A stretch of 6,589 nucleotides of DNA from CAITYL01 sp041651315. Its GTDB lineage: Bacteria; Verrucomicrobiota; Lentisphaeria; Oligosphaerales; CAITYL01. Under the pieces are notes generated by a model. It did not search any database, had not been told where the DNA came from, and saw only the letters and a list, made by a program, of their open reading frames with translations. The translations under genes were made by a program, and so were the position numbers. Positions 1-5,277 of this stretch are shown one piece after another. How positions within the stretch are numbered: position 1 is the stretch's first letter; each line of letters starts with the position of its first letter. Where the stretch lies: positions 1 through 6,589 of the forward strand of contig JBAZJM010000258.1 in the NCBI GenBank assembly GCA_041651315.1. The letters are read 5' to 3'.

Positions 1-77
1 CCTCGCGTTTGTGCGCGTGGGCTTGTGGTAAAAGCGCCCGCCGTGTTTAAGGCACAAACAGGTTTGACGGAGGGTTT

Positions 78-108
78 GGGAACCGCCTTTCCTCAAAAGG
101 GGGTTCCC
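78..108. terminator. Hairpin downstream of the methyltransferase gene
   Basis: GGGAACC (78-84) pairs with GGTTCCC (102-108). After one G/G mismatch, CCTTT (86-90) pairs with AAAGG (96-100), leaving a 5-nt loop. The structure lies just past the stop codon of the minus-strand methyltransferase, where a transcript end is expected. No U-tract follows it on either strand, so a classical intrinsic terminator is not shown; it could be a weak terminator or an mRNA 3'-end stabiliser. Further out, an 8 bp inverted pair, GTTTGTGC (7-14) and GCACAAAC (52-59), is visible but has no clear role. I see no supportable gene in positions 1-122. Confidence 0.3.
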
Positions 109-122
109 AGCTGTATCCCCGC

Positions 123-1613
123 TCAGGATTGGCGGTGGAGGCGGGCGGTGAAGAGGGCGTCGGAGTCGCCGGCCCAGGGGGGGAAGAGGCGCATGCCGGC
201 GCTGACGGTTTCGCCGGTGATGGGATCGGTGAACGGTTCCGGCTGGAACTGGGGGTGGTCGGCCAGGAACGCCGCCACCACGTCCTCGTTCTCGCCGCGG
301 AACAGCGAGCAGGTGGCATAGACCAGGACGCCGCCGGGGCGGACGCCGCTGGCGGCGGCGTGCAGGATCTGCCGTTGCAGGGCGGCCAGGCGCGCCGGTT
401 CGTCGGCTTCGGCGCTCCAACGGGCGCCGGGATTGCGCCGCCAGGTGCCGGAACAGGAGCAGGGAGCGTCCACCAGGACGCCGTCGAAGGTTGCCTTGCG
501 GGGGGACAGTGGCTTGCCGTCCCAGCCCCGGCATTGGATGTTGCAGAGGCCGGCGCGGCGCGCGCGGCGGCGCAGGTCTTCGAGCTTGTATTCGCGGATG
601 TCGGTGGCGAACACTGTGCCGCGGTTGGCCATCAGCGCGCCCAGTTGCAGGCTTTTGCCGCCGGCGCCGGCACAGGCGTCCCACCAGCGTTCGCCGGGGC
701 GCGGGGCGCACACGGCGCCGACCGCCTGGGAGGCCAGGTCCTGGATCTCCACCCGCCCCTCGCGGTAGGCGGGCAGGGTGAAGACATTGATCCGGGCATC
801 GCCGACCCGGACCGCGCCGGCCAGGCGCGCATGCGGTTCCGGGCAGAGGCCGGCCGCCGCCAGTTCGGCGAGGACGGCGGCCGGTTCGCCGCGCTGCACG
901 CGCAGCCAGAGGGGCGGCCGGCGCTGCAGCCACGGCAGCAGCGTGTCGGCGGGCACGGCCGGGGCCAGCAGGGATGGCGCCCAGGCGGGAACCAGCCCCG
1001 CAGGCTGGAAACCGCCGGCGGGCGGCGGCACCCGGAAGCGCCGGAACAGGGTTGCGGCCCGTTCCCCGAGGGTGGCCAGAGTCTCGGTCCGGGGCTGGCC
1101 CGCCACGGCGGGCGTCGGATTTTGGCGGAGCGGGGAGGTGCCGGTCCAGTAGCCGCTGATGTCGGGGAAGGTCAGGCCGTCCAGGGCATGGGCGGCCAGG
1201 AAGAGCGGATGCCAGGCCTCCGCCGGTCCCGGATCGGGCGGCGGGACGGCGGCCGGCCTGGTGGAGGGGGGCGTCCCGGTTGTGGCGGCGGCGGAGGCGG
1301 GCTGGGTGTCCGGCGCCTCATCACCGGCCTCGTCGGCGGGCGCCGGCGGGGGGCCGGCAGCCGCGGCCTCGGCCAGGCGCTGGTGGAAGGCCGGGGGCGC
1401 CAGTGGGGCCAGCCAGCCCCACCAGCGCAGGATGGCGAAGGCGGTTTCGCTGATCAGGCGCCGGTCGCGCGAACCCAGCTGCGGTCGTCCCCGCAGGAAG
1501 GCGGCCAAAACGCGGTCGGCCGGCCGATGGCGTGCCAGCGTTTCCACCAGCAGCAAGAGCGCCGCCTCCGCCACCTGGCGGGTTTGGGAGGTCAGTTTGC
1601 GGTCGTTCAGCAT
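123..1613 (-). CDS. RsmB/NOP2-family SAM-dependent rRNA cytosine-C5 methyltransferase
   Basis: This 496-residue enzyme of the RsmB/NOP2/Sun family is predicted to transfer methyl from SAM to C5 of a cytosine in rRNA, most likely 16S, in the cytoplasm. The N-terminus (about 1-80) looks NusB-like, as in RsmB. A Pro/Ala/Thr-rich linker (about 82-132) follows, and helical sequence resumes at AWHPLFLAAHALDG. The catalytic domain shows QDLASQ (291-296), the SAM loop DACAGAGGK (312-320), an acidic residue at D338, motif IV VDAPCS (381-386) and motif VI YATCS (432-436). C435 is the expected nucleophile and C385 the release cysteine. The C-terminus keeps FPP (477-479) and a DALFTARL strand. The frame stays open upstream to 1811, but that extension reads through a tandem repeat and is low complexity. 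ATG 1613, opening MLNDRK, starts where homology begins; a distant GGAG lies upstream. The family call is secure, the exact target base is not. Confidence 0.9.
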   Translation of the reverse strand: MLNDRKLTSQTRQVAEAALLLLVETLARHRPADRVLAAFLRGRPQLGSRDRRLISETAFAILRWWGWLAPLAPPAFHQRLAEAAAAGPPPAPADEAGDEAPDTQPASAAATTGTPPSTRPAAVPPPDPGPAEAWHPLFLAAHALDGLTFPDISGYWTGTSPLRQNPTPAVAGQPRTETLATLGERAATLFRRFRVPPPAGGFQPAGLVPAWAPSLLAPAVPADTLLPWLQRRPPLWLRVQRGEPAAVLAELAAAGLCPEPHARLAGAVRVGDARINVFTLPAYREGRVEIQDLASQAVGAVCAPRPGERWWDACAGAGGKSLQLGALMANRGTVFATDIREYKLEDLRRRARRAGLCNIQCRGWDGKPLSPRKATFDGVLVDAPCSCSGTWRRNPGARWSAEADEPARLAALQRQILHAAASGVRPGGVLVYATCSLFRGENEDVVAAFLADHPQFQPEPFTDPITGETVSAGMRLFPPWAGDSDALFTARLHRQS

Positions 1614-1730
1614 AAGGTGGCGGCGACTCCGATTGTACACACGGCGGCGTTGGCAAGGCGGCGGCGGGTAATGTAAGCCCCCGCACGGAGGTTGCCGCCG
1701 GCCGGAAGGGGATGGCGGTTGTTCCGGTTT

Positions 1731-1800
1731 TCTCGACGGACATCGGTGGCTCTCGACAGCCATCGATGGCCATCGAGAGCCGCCGACCGCCGTCGCCCGC
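1731..1800. repeat. Seven-unit 10-bp tandem array with TCGA core, folding into a long hairpin
   Basis: Seven consecutive 10-bp units fit a loose consensus of a YCGR core followed by GGC or a similar ending. Units include TCTCGACAGC, CATCGATGGC and CATCGAGAGC. The core begins at 1733, 1743, 1753, 1763, 1773, 1783 and 1793, an exact 10-bp period; it degrades at the ends (TCGG, CCGA, TCGC). Because the core is self-complementary, the array also folds on itself. CGACGG (1734-1739) pairs with CCGTCG (1790-1795), and 1743-1756 pairs with 1773-1786 with one G:T. GCCA/TGGC closes the apical TCGA loop. The hairpin is thus about 62 nt. It may be a protein-binding array, a structured RNA element or a simple repeat; the sequence alone does not decide. 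Confidence 0.8.
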
Positions 1801-1873
1801 TGAAGGTTCAATGTTTGAGGGAACCGGTTCTGCTTTCCGGTGGTCTATATTGCCAGCTTGGAGCTGTCATGAC

Positions 1874-1919
1874 CATCGAAGGAATCGATTCAATCGAATA
1901 AATCGACTCCAATCGATTG
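1874..1919. repeat. 9-bp tandem array with ATCGA core
   Basis: ATCGA recurs at 1875, 1884, 1893, 1902 and 1912, spacings of 9, 9, 9 and 10. The central units read AATCGATTC, AATCGAATA, AATCGACTC and AATCGATTG, so the core is constant and the last three bases drift. Two units carry the palindrome AATCGATT. The core matches that of the 10-bp array 75 bp upstream, but the period differs. The array ends 51 bp before the chosen ATG of gspK, and an alternative TTG codon (1917) lies within its last unit, which argues against that start. Confidence 0.75.
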
Positions 1920-1970
1920 CCTCGTCTGGCACCTGAAAACCGAAACCTTGTGCCCCGGTATCCCTTCCCC

Positions 1971-3047
1971 ATGCCGCACCGTCCCTGCACCCAAGCCTTG
2001 ACCGCCGGCGCCGTCCCGCGGCGGTACCGGCAGCGCGGCATCGCGCTGGTGGTCGTCCTTGGCATGCTGGCGGTGCTGGCGGTGCTGGCCACCCACGCCG
2101 CCGTGCTCAGCCAGATCACCGCGGCGGAAGCCAAGGTGGCGGTGAACCGCGGCCGCCTGTTCTATGCCGCGGAGTCCGCCGCCGACCGCGCCTTCTGGCT
2201 GCTGCTGTGGGACCGGCGCCGCTATCCCAACCGCGGCCTGGGCGCCGACCTCAGCATGCGCGAGAATGACAGCGTGGAGCCGTGGCTGATGGATGGCCGG
2301 ACGCATTCCTGGGACGGGCCCATCGGCGCGGTTGCCGTCACCATCACGGACGCCAACCGCGGTCTGGACGTGTCCGGAACGGCGCCCGAATCGGCCCTGA
2401 AATCGCGGTTGCCGGCGAGCGACGAGCACGACCGGCAGCAGGAACTGACGGAATTCCTGGACCTTCTCGGCGATTATGCGGACGTCGACAACAACCGACG
2501 CCTGTACGGCCGCGAAGAGGACGACTATGAAGGCCCCGGCGGGGCCAGCCTGCCCCGCAACGGCCCGCTGCAGTTCCGCGAGGAACTGTTTTGGCTCGAC
2601 GGCCTGCCGGCGGTGCTGGCCGCCGCCCGTGGCACCGACGTCGCCGCCGACGCCCCGCCCGTCCGTTTGGACGAGGATGATTTCCGCATCGTGCCGCCCA
2701 GCGGCAGTTCCTTTCCCGGCGGCCGGCTCAGTTCCTTTCCGCCTTCTGCAGAGGAACTGCAGCGCTATTTCCCGGAGGCCAAGGACCAGGAACGGCTGCA
2801 GGAGGGGATCAGCCGCTGGCTGAACACCGGCGAGCCGCTGGACCAGGCCGTGCCGGCCGACCTGCTGACCCGGCTCCAGGAACACTTTTCCTTCCAGGAG
2901 TCGGGCGTCGCCGTCATCACGGTCACCGCCCGCAGCGGCAATGACGCGGTGCGCCGCACCCTGCGGGTCACCCGCGACTGCCGCACCCTGCGCAACGGCA
3001 ACACCCCCCAGCCGACCCTGGTCTATTGGGAGCATGTCGCGCCGTAG
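1971..3047 (+). CDS. gspK: GspK-like type II secretion minor pseudopilin
   Basis: GspK is the largest minor pseudopilin of type II secretion and caps the pseudopilus tip together with GspI and GspJ in the periplasm. This 358-residue protein has a prepilin-type N-terminus: a basic leader ending RQRG (20-23), presumed cleavage before I24, then a hydrophobic helix of about 22 residues. Mature position 5 is V28 rather than Glu; absence of Glu5 is characteristic of GspK. The FYAAESAADRAFW stretch (64-76), the acidic FLDLLGDYADVDNN segment (162-175) and NGPLQFREELFWLDGL (197-212) match the T2SSK pattern in order. The 23-residue leader is longer than the usual 6-10. ATG 1971 has no clear Shine-Dalgarno; GTG 1950 or TTG 1917 would lengthen the leader further, and TTG 1917 falls in the tandem array. 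No other gsp gene is in view, so its partners must be encoded elsewhere. Confidence 0.8.
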   Translation: MPHRPCTQALTAGAVPRRYRQRGIALVVVLGMLAVLAVLATHAAVLSQITAAEAKVAVNRGRLFYAAESAADRAFWLLLWDRRRYPNRGLGADLSMRENDSVEPWLMDGRTHSWDGPIGAVAVTITDANRGLDVSGTAPESALKSRLPASDEHDRQQELTEFLDLLGDYADVDNNRRLYGREEDDYEGPGGASLPRNGPLQFREELFWLDGLPAVLAAARGTDVAADAPPVRLDEDDFRIVPPSGSSFPGGRLSSFPPSAEELQRYFPEAKDQERLQEGISRWLNTGEPLDQAVPADLLTRLQEHFSFQESGVAVITVTARSGNDAVRRTLRVTRDCRTLRNGNTPQPTLVYWEHVAP

Positions 3048-3062
3048 GCGCCCGCCGGTTGG

Positions 3063-4118
3063 TCATCGGCCGCCCGTCCGGGGCCCGGCTCCCGGTCCGG
3101 GCGTTTTCCGCTTCAGTTCGCCCAACGGCCCGAGACACTCCGCCAGCGTCGCTTTGCCCTGGCCGTCCAACCAATTGCGGGCGGGCCGGTTTCCCTGGAG
3201 AAAGGCCTGCCAAAACGCCAGCGTGGCCTGCTGGATCACCGGTTGCAGGCGGGCGTCCAGGGCGCGGTTTTTCCCCTGTCCCCAACCGGCACGGGGGCCG
3301 TTGCGGTCACTGAACACCAGGTGGTCGCCCCCGGTGAAGACCACCAGGTATTCCGGAACACCGGTGATTCGTTCAAACGGTTCCCGCCGTTGGGCGAGCG
3401 TCATGTCGCGGATCGGACTGTGGTCCTCGGTTCCCGTCAGGTGCAGGCAGGGGATCCGGATGCGGGGGTACACGGCGTCCAGCCCCGCCGGTGACGGGCT
3501 GAGCAGGACCGCCGCCTTGATCTCGGGCAGGACCGGCACGCCGGGAACCGGAAAACCGCCGGCCACCGCCGCCGTCCACAAGGTCGTGTTCGCCCCGAAG
3601 GAATGACCGGCCATGCCGATCCGTTCCGGATCCAGCCGCCCGTGGAACCGGCCCTCCTTCCGGGCCAGCCGTTGCAGCTCCGCCACGGCAAACGCCACAT
3701 CCTTGAGCCGCTCCACGGACTGTTTCAGGTTCACCGCCCCTCGCAGGTTTTCCATGACGGCGGGCCCCTTGCCGCGCCAAACCGTCTCGTCGCTGCCCGG
3801 GTGCTGGAGATGCACCACGGCCAGGCCGTGTTCCGCCCAATAACGTCCGAGATACGAATAACCGGTGCGGCTGCCGCCCAGGCCATGGGAAAAGAGGATC
3901 ACCGGCGGCGCCGCTGCTCCCGGCCGGAGCACCGGCAGGTAGCATTTCACCGGCAGCGTCCGTTGTCGGGCGGCGTCCCGCCATTCCAGCAACAGCTCAT
4001 CCACGGCGCCGGCCGGCCCGGCACCCCCTGCGGACTCCGCCGCGGCGGCCGGCGGCGGCCCCGCCAGGACCATGGCGGCCAGCAGCATTCCCCCCACTAT
4101 CAGCAGCTTTCGGATCAT
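3063..4118 (-). CDS. Exported alpha/beta hydrolase (predicted dienelactone hydrolase / PAF-acetylhydrolase-like)
   Basis: This 351-residue alpha/beta-fold hydrolase probably cleaves an ester, and may be a lipase, esterase or cutinase-like enzyme; the substrate is unknown. A signal peptide is evident: MIRK, a hydrophobic core (5-20), and a likely cleavage after the Ala run near residue 27. An oxyanion-hole motif HGLGG (78-82) is followed by the nucleophile elbow GHSFG (171-175, S173). The acid is probably D232 in GTEDHSP, and the base H266 in TGGDHLVF. The order and spacing fit a complete catalytic triad. ATG 4118 is preceded by AGGA about 10 nt upstream and gives a proper signal peptide; the longer open frame to 4460 runs antisense to the neighbouring gene. 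The extreme C-terminus (about 339-350, Pro/Gly-rich) is encoded by the hairpin that likely terminates gspK, so it is probably not functionally constrained as protein. Confidence 0.82.
   Translation of the reverse strand: MIRKLLIVGGMLLAAMVLAGPPPAAAAESAGGAGPAGAVDELLLEWRDAARQRTLPVKCYLPVLRPGAAAPPVILFSHGLGGSRTGYSYLGRYWAEHGLAVVHLQHPGSDETVWRGKGPAVMENLRGAVNLKQSVERLKDVAFAVAELQRLARKEGRFHGRLDPERIGMAGHSFGANTTLWTAAVAGGFPVPGVPVLPEIKAAVLLSPSPAGLDAVYPRIRIPCLHLTGTEDHSPIRDMTLAQRREPFERITGVPEYLVVFTGGDHLVFSDRNGPRAGWGQGKNRALDARLQPVIQQATLAFWQAFLQGNRPARNWLDGQGKATLAECLGPLGELKRKTPGPGAGPRTGGR
3071..3107 (+). terminator. Intrinsic terminator for gspK, embedded in the convergent hydrolase gene
   Basis: CGCCCG (3071-3076) pairs with CGGGCG (3098-3103), and CCGGG (3078-3082) with CCCGG (3091-3095), closing an 8-nt loop. 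TTTT (3104-3107) follows directly on the plus strand. The hairpin begins 24 nt after the gspK stop codon. A GC-rich stem plus a short U-tract is the intrinsic terminator pattern. It overlaps the last codons of the minus-strand hydrolase, as the two stop codons are only 15 bp apart. The U-tract is short, so strength is uncertain. Confidence 0.55.
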
Positions 4119-4187
4119 GGTGTCGGTTTCCTGGTTCTTGGGGTTCTCCGGTCGGTGTTCGTCCCTTTGCGCGCCTTCATGGACGAG

Positions 4188-4198
4188 TATAGTATAAC
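4188..4198. promoter_or_regulatory. AT-rich candidate promoter core between divergent genes
   Basis: The 157 bp between the hydrolase and the DUF4239 gene contains one marked AT island. On the minus strand, TATACT (complement of 4191-4196) is one base off the sigma-70 -10 consensus and would give a leader of roughly 65 nt for the hydrolase. On the plus strand, TATAGT (4188-4193) or TATAAC (4193-4198) could serve the DUF4239 gene. No strong -35 box is found at the right distance for either direction, so the assignment is tentative. Confidence 0.3.
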
Positions 4199-4263
4199 GG
4201 CTGTGTCCCCGGGATATGACGTGGGTCAGATGACTGGGAGTGGTGGGCAGAACCACACAGAAA

Positions 4264-4269
4264 AAGGAA
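4264..4269 (+). promoter_or_regulatory. Ribosome binding site fixing the DUF4239 start
   Basis: AAGGAA lies about 6-7 nt before ATG 4276. It favours this start over the in-frame GTG at 4240, whose extra 12 residues are polar and unlike the family's hydrophobic N-terminus. Confidence 0.65.
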
Positions 4270-4275
4270 CCGCAA

Positions 4276-5058
4276 ATGAATTTTCTGGCGCTCCTTGTCT
4301 TGCTCGCCGCCGGATTGTTTGTTGCCATGCTGCTGCTGGCCGAGGTCGGGCGGCGCATCGGCATCGCCCGGCTCGCCCGCGACCCGGACGGTCTGGCGAA
4401 AGGCATCGGCACGGCGGAAGGCACGGTTTTCGCGTTGCTGGGACTGCTGATCGCCTTCACTTTCTCCGGCGCCGGTTCGCGCTTTGAGGGGCGCCGTCAC
4501 CTGGTCACGGAGGAGGCCAATGCGGTCGGTACCGCCTACCTGCGCCTCGATCTGCTGCCGGCCGCCGCCCAGCCGGAGTTGCGCGACCTGTTCCGCCGCT
4601 ATGTGGACCTACGCACGGCCACCTACCAGCAAGTGAACCAAGACTTGGCGGCGGCTCTGGCGAAGCTGACGGAAACGGAAGCGTTGCAGGGGGAAATCTG
4701 GGCCAGGGCGGTGGCCGCGGTCCGCCAGCCGGAGGCCCCCGCTGCCGCTGCCATGCTGCTGCTGCCCGCCCTGAACGCCATGATCGACATCACCACCACC
4801 CGCAAGGCGGCGAGCCAGAACCATCCGCCGCCGGTCGTTTTTGTGCTGCTCATCGGACTGAGTCTGATGGGGGCGCTGCTGGTGGGGTATGATGTGGCGG
4901 GCAACCAGGGCCGGACCTGGCTGCACACGGTGGCCTTTGCGGCCATCATGTCGCTGTCGGTGTACGTGATCCTGGATCTCGAATATCCCCGCCTGGGCCT
5001 GATCCGGGTCGACGCCGCCGACCAGCACCTGGTCGACCTCCGGAAGAGTATGCATTGA
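4276..5058 (+). CDS. DUF4239 / bestrophin-like four-helix membrane protein
   Basis: This 260-residue inner-membrane protein shows the DUF4239 (bestrophin-like) architecture: two N-terminal membrane helices (about 3-22 and 48-66), a soluble helical middle of about 115 residues, and two C-terminal helices (about 185-206 and 216-234). Family-type signatures are FTFSGAGSRFEGRR (61-74), the following EEANAVGTAYLRLDLLP (79-95), and DLEYPRLGLIRVD (234-246) just after the last helix. Its length is normal for the family. Bestrophins are anion channels, but transport has not been established for this bacterial family, so function remains open. The gene is divergent from the hydrolase and is followed immediately by a long palindrome that may mark its transcript end. 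It appears to be a single-gene unit. Confidence 0.85.
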   Translation: MNFLALLVLLAAGLFVAMLLLAEVGRRIGIARLARDPDGLAKGIGTAEGTVFALLGLLIAFTFSGAGSRFEGRRHLVTEEANAVGTAYLRLDLLPAAAQPELRDLFRRYVDLRTATYQQVNQDLAAALAKLTETEALQGEIWARAVAAVRQPEAPAAAAMLLLPALNAMIDITTTRKAASQNHPPPVVFVLLIGLSLMGALLVGYDVAGNQGRTWLHTVAFAAIMSLSVYVILDLEYPRLGLIRVDAADQHLVDLRKSMH

Positions 5059-5134
5059 TTTGCGGATTCCGCAGGCAGCTTTCGTGCGACAGGCCACAAC
5101 GGGGACAGCAGAAGTTGCCTGCGGAATCCGCAAA
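5059..5134. repeat. 76-nt palindrome with 19 bp perfect arms
   Basis: TTTGCGGATTCCGCAGGCA (5059-5077) is the exact reverse complement of 5116-5134. Inside it, a G:T, three more pairs and another G:T extend the stem to about 24 bp around a 28-nt loop. Each arm also contains its own 13-nt palindrome (TGCGGA, one central base, TCCGCA) at 5061-5073 and 5120-5132. The element begins at the base after the DUF4239 stop codon. It is followed by an A-rich run rather than a U-tract, so a standard plus-strand terminator is not shown. It lacks the GTT/AAC core sites of integron attC. It could be a dispersed palindromic repeat, a structured RNA 3' end, or a pair of operator-like sites. Confidence 0.8.
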
Positions 5135-5172
5135 AATAAAACACTGCCGTCCCACAGGTGCTTGAAAAACGC

Positions 5173-5190
5173 GATTTTTCCTAAAAAATC
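5173..5190. other. Small AT-rich hairpin
   Basis: GATTTTT (5173-5179) pairs with AAAAATC (5184-5190) around a CCTA loop, within an AT-rich stretch quite unlike the flanking GC-rich DNA. TTGAAA (5162-5167) just upstream could be a -35 box for the four-helix-bundle gene, but no good -10 stands at the right distance. Role unknown. Confidence 0.35.
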
Positions 5191-5225
5191 CAAGAGTAAG
5201 ACGGTTTGTTTTGACCCTGGCCCAT

Positions 5226-5259
5226 TTTGCCTTTGCCTTTCCCTTTCCCGTGCCCGAAC
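5226..5259. repeat. Left hexanucleotide array upstream of four-helix-bundle gene
   Basis: Five consecutive hexamers run TTTGCC, TTTGCC, TTTCCC, TTTCCC, GTGCCC (5226-5255), then GAAC. The last part, CCCGTGCCCGAAC (5247-5259), is the perfect reverse complement of 5633-5645 beyond the gene. On the complementary strand the units have a GGG- or GGC-led pattern, matching the orientation of the right-hand array read from the other end. Confidence 0.75.
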
Positions 5260-5266
5260 ACAGAAT

Positions 5267-5270
5267 GAGG
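5267..5270 (+). promoter_or_regulatory. Ribosome binding site fixing the four-helix-bundle start
   Basis: GAGG ends 1 nt before ATG 5272 but 7 nt before ATG 5278. Only the second spacing is workable, so the protein is taken to begin MDSFDHEK rather than MPMDSF. Confidence 0.6.
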
Positions 5271-5277
5271 TATGCCC

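Larger units (their letters stand above)
1614..1970. other. Divergent intergenic region between methyltransferase and gspK
   Basis: This 357 bp gap holds no convincing gene. It contains two tandem arrays, annotated separately, and possible promoters. TACAAT on the minus strand (complement of 1632-1637) could be a -10 box for the methyltransferase. The nearest TTG-type -35 on that strand (TTGCCA, complement of 1651-1656) is only 13 bp away, too close to be convincing. On the plus strand, TATATT (1846-1851) is a possible -10 for gspK, again without a well-placed -35. Open frames across the arrays on both strands are low complexity and follow from the repeat periods. Confidence 0.5.

Noticed and set aside
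129..1676. Plus-strand open frame of 515 codons opposite the methyltransferase
   Set aside because: It is the antisense shadow of a GC-rich gene: Gly/Ala/Arg-rich, with no domain pattern, whereas the minus strand shows all RsmB motifs in order.
1614..1811. N-terminal extension of the methyltransferase to a start at 1811
   Set aside because: The added 66 residues are translated tandem repeat and Pro-rich sequence; homology begins at the ATG at 1613.
1731..1919. CRISPR array
   Set aside because: The units are 9-10 bp and directly adjacent, with no unique spacers and no cas genes in view.
1917..1970. TTG start for gspK at 1917
   Set aside because: The codon lies inside the last unit of the 9-bp array, has no ribosome binding site and would give a 41-residue leader.
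1890..3035. Minus-strand open frame of 381 codons opposite gspK
   Set aside because: It is low complexity without family motifs and antisense to a recognisable pseudopilin; strong GC bias leaves both strands open.
3603..4487. Plus-strand open frame of 294 codons opposite the hydrolase and overlapping the DUF4239 start
   Set aside because: It is antisense to an intact catalytic-triad hydrolase, its translation resembles no protein family, and it conflicts with the well-supported start at 4276.
5059..5134. Integron attC site
   Set aside because: The size fits, but the conserved simple-site cores (GTT...AAC type) are absent and the stem is too perfect.
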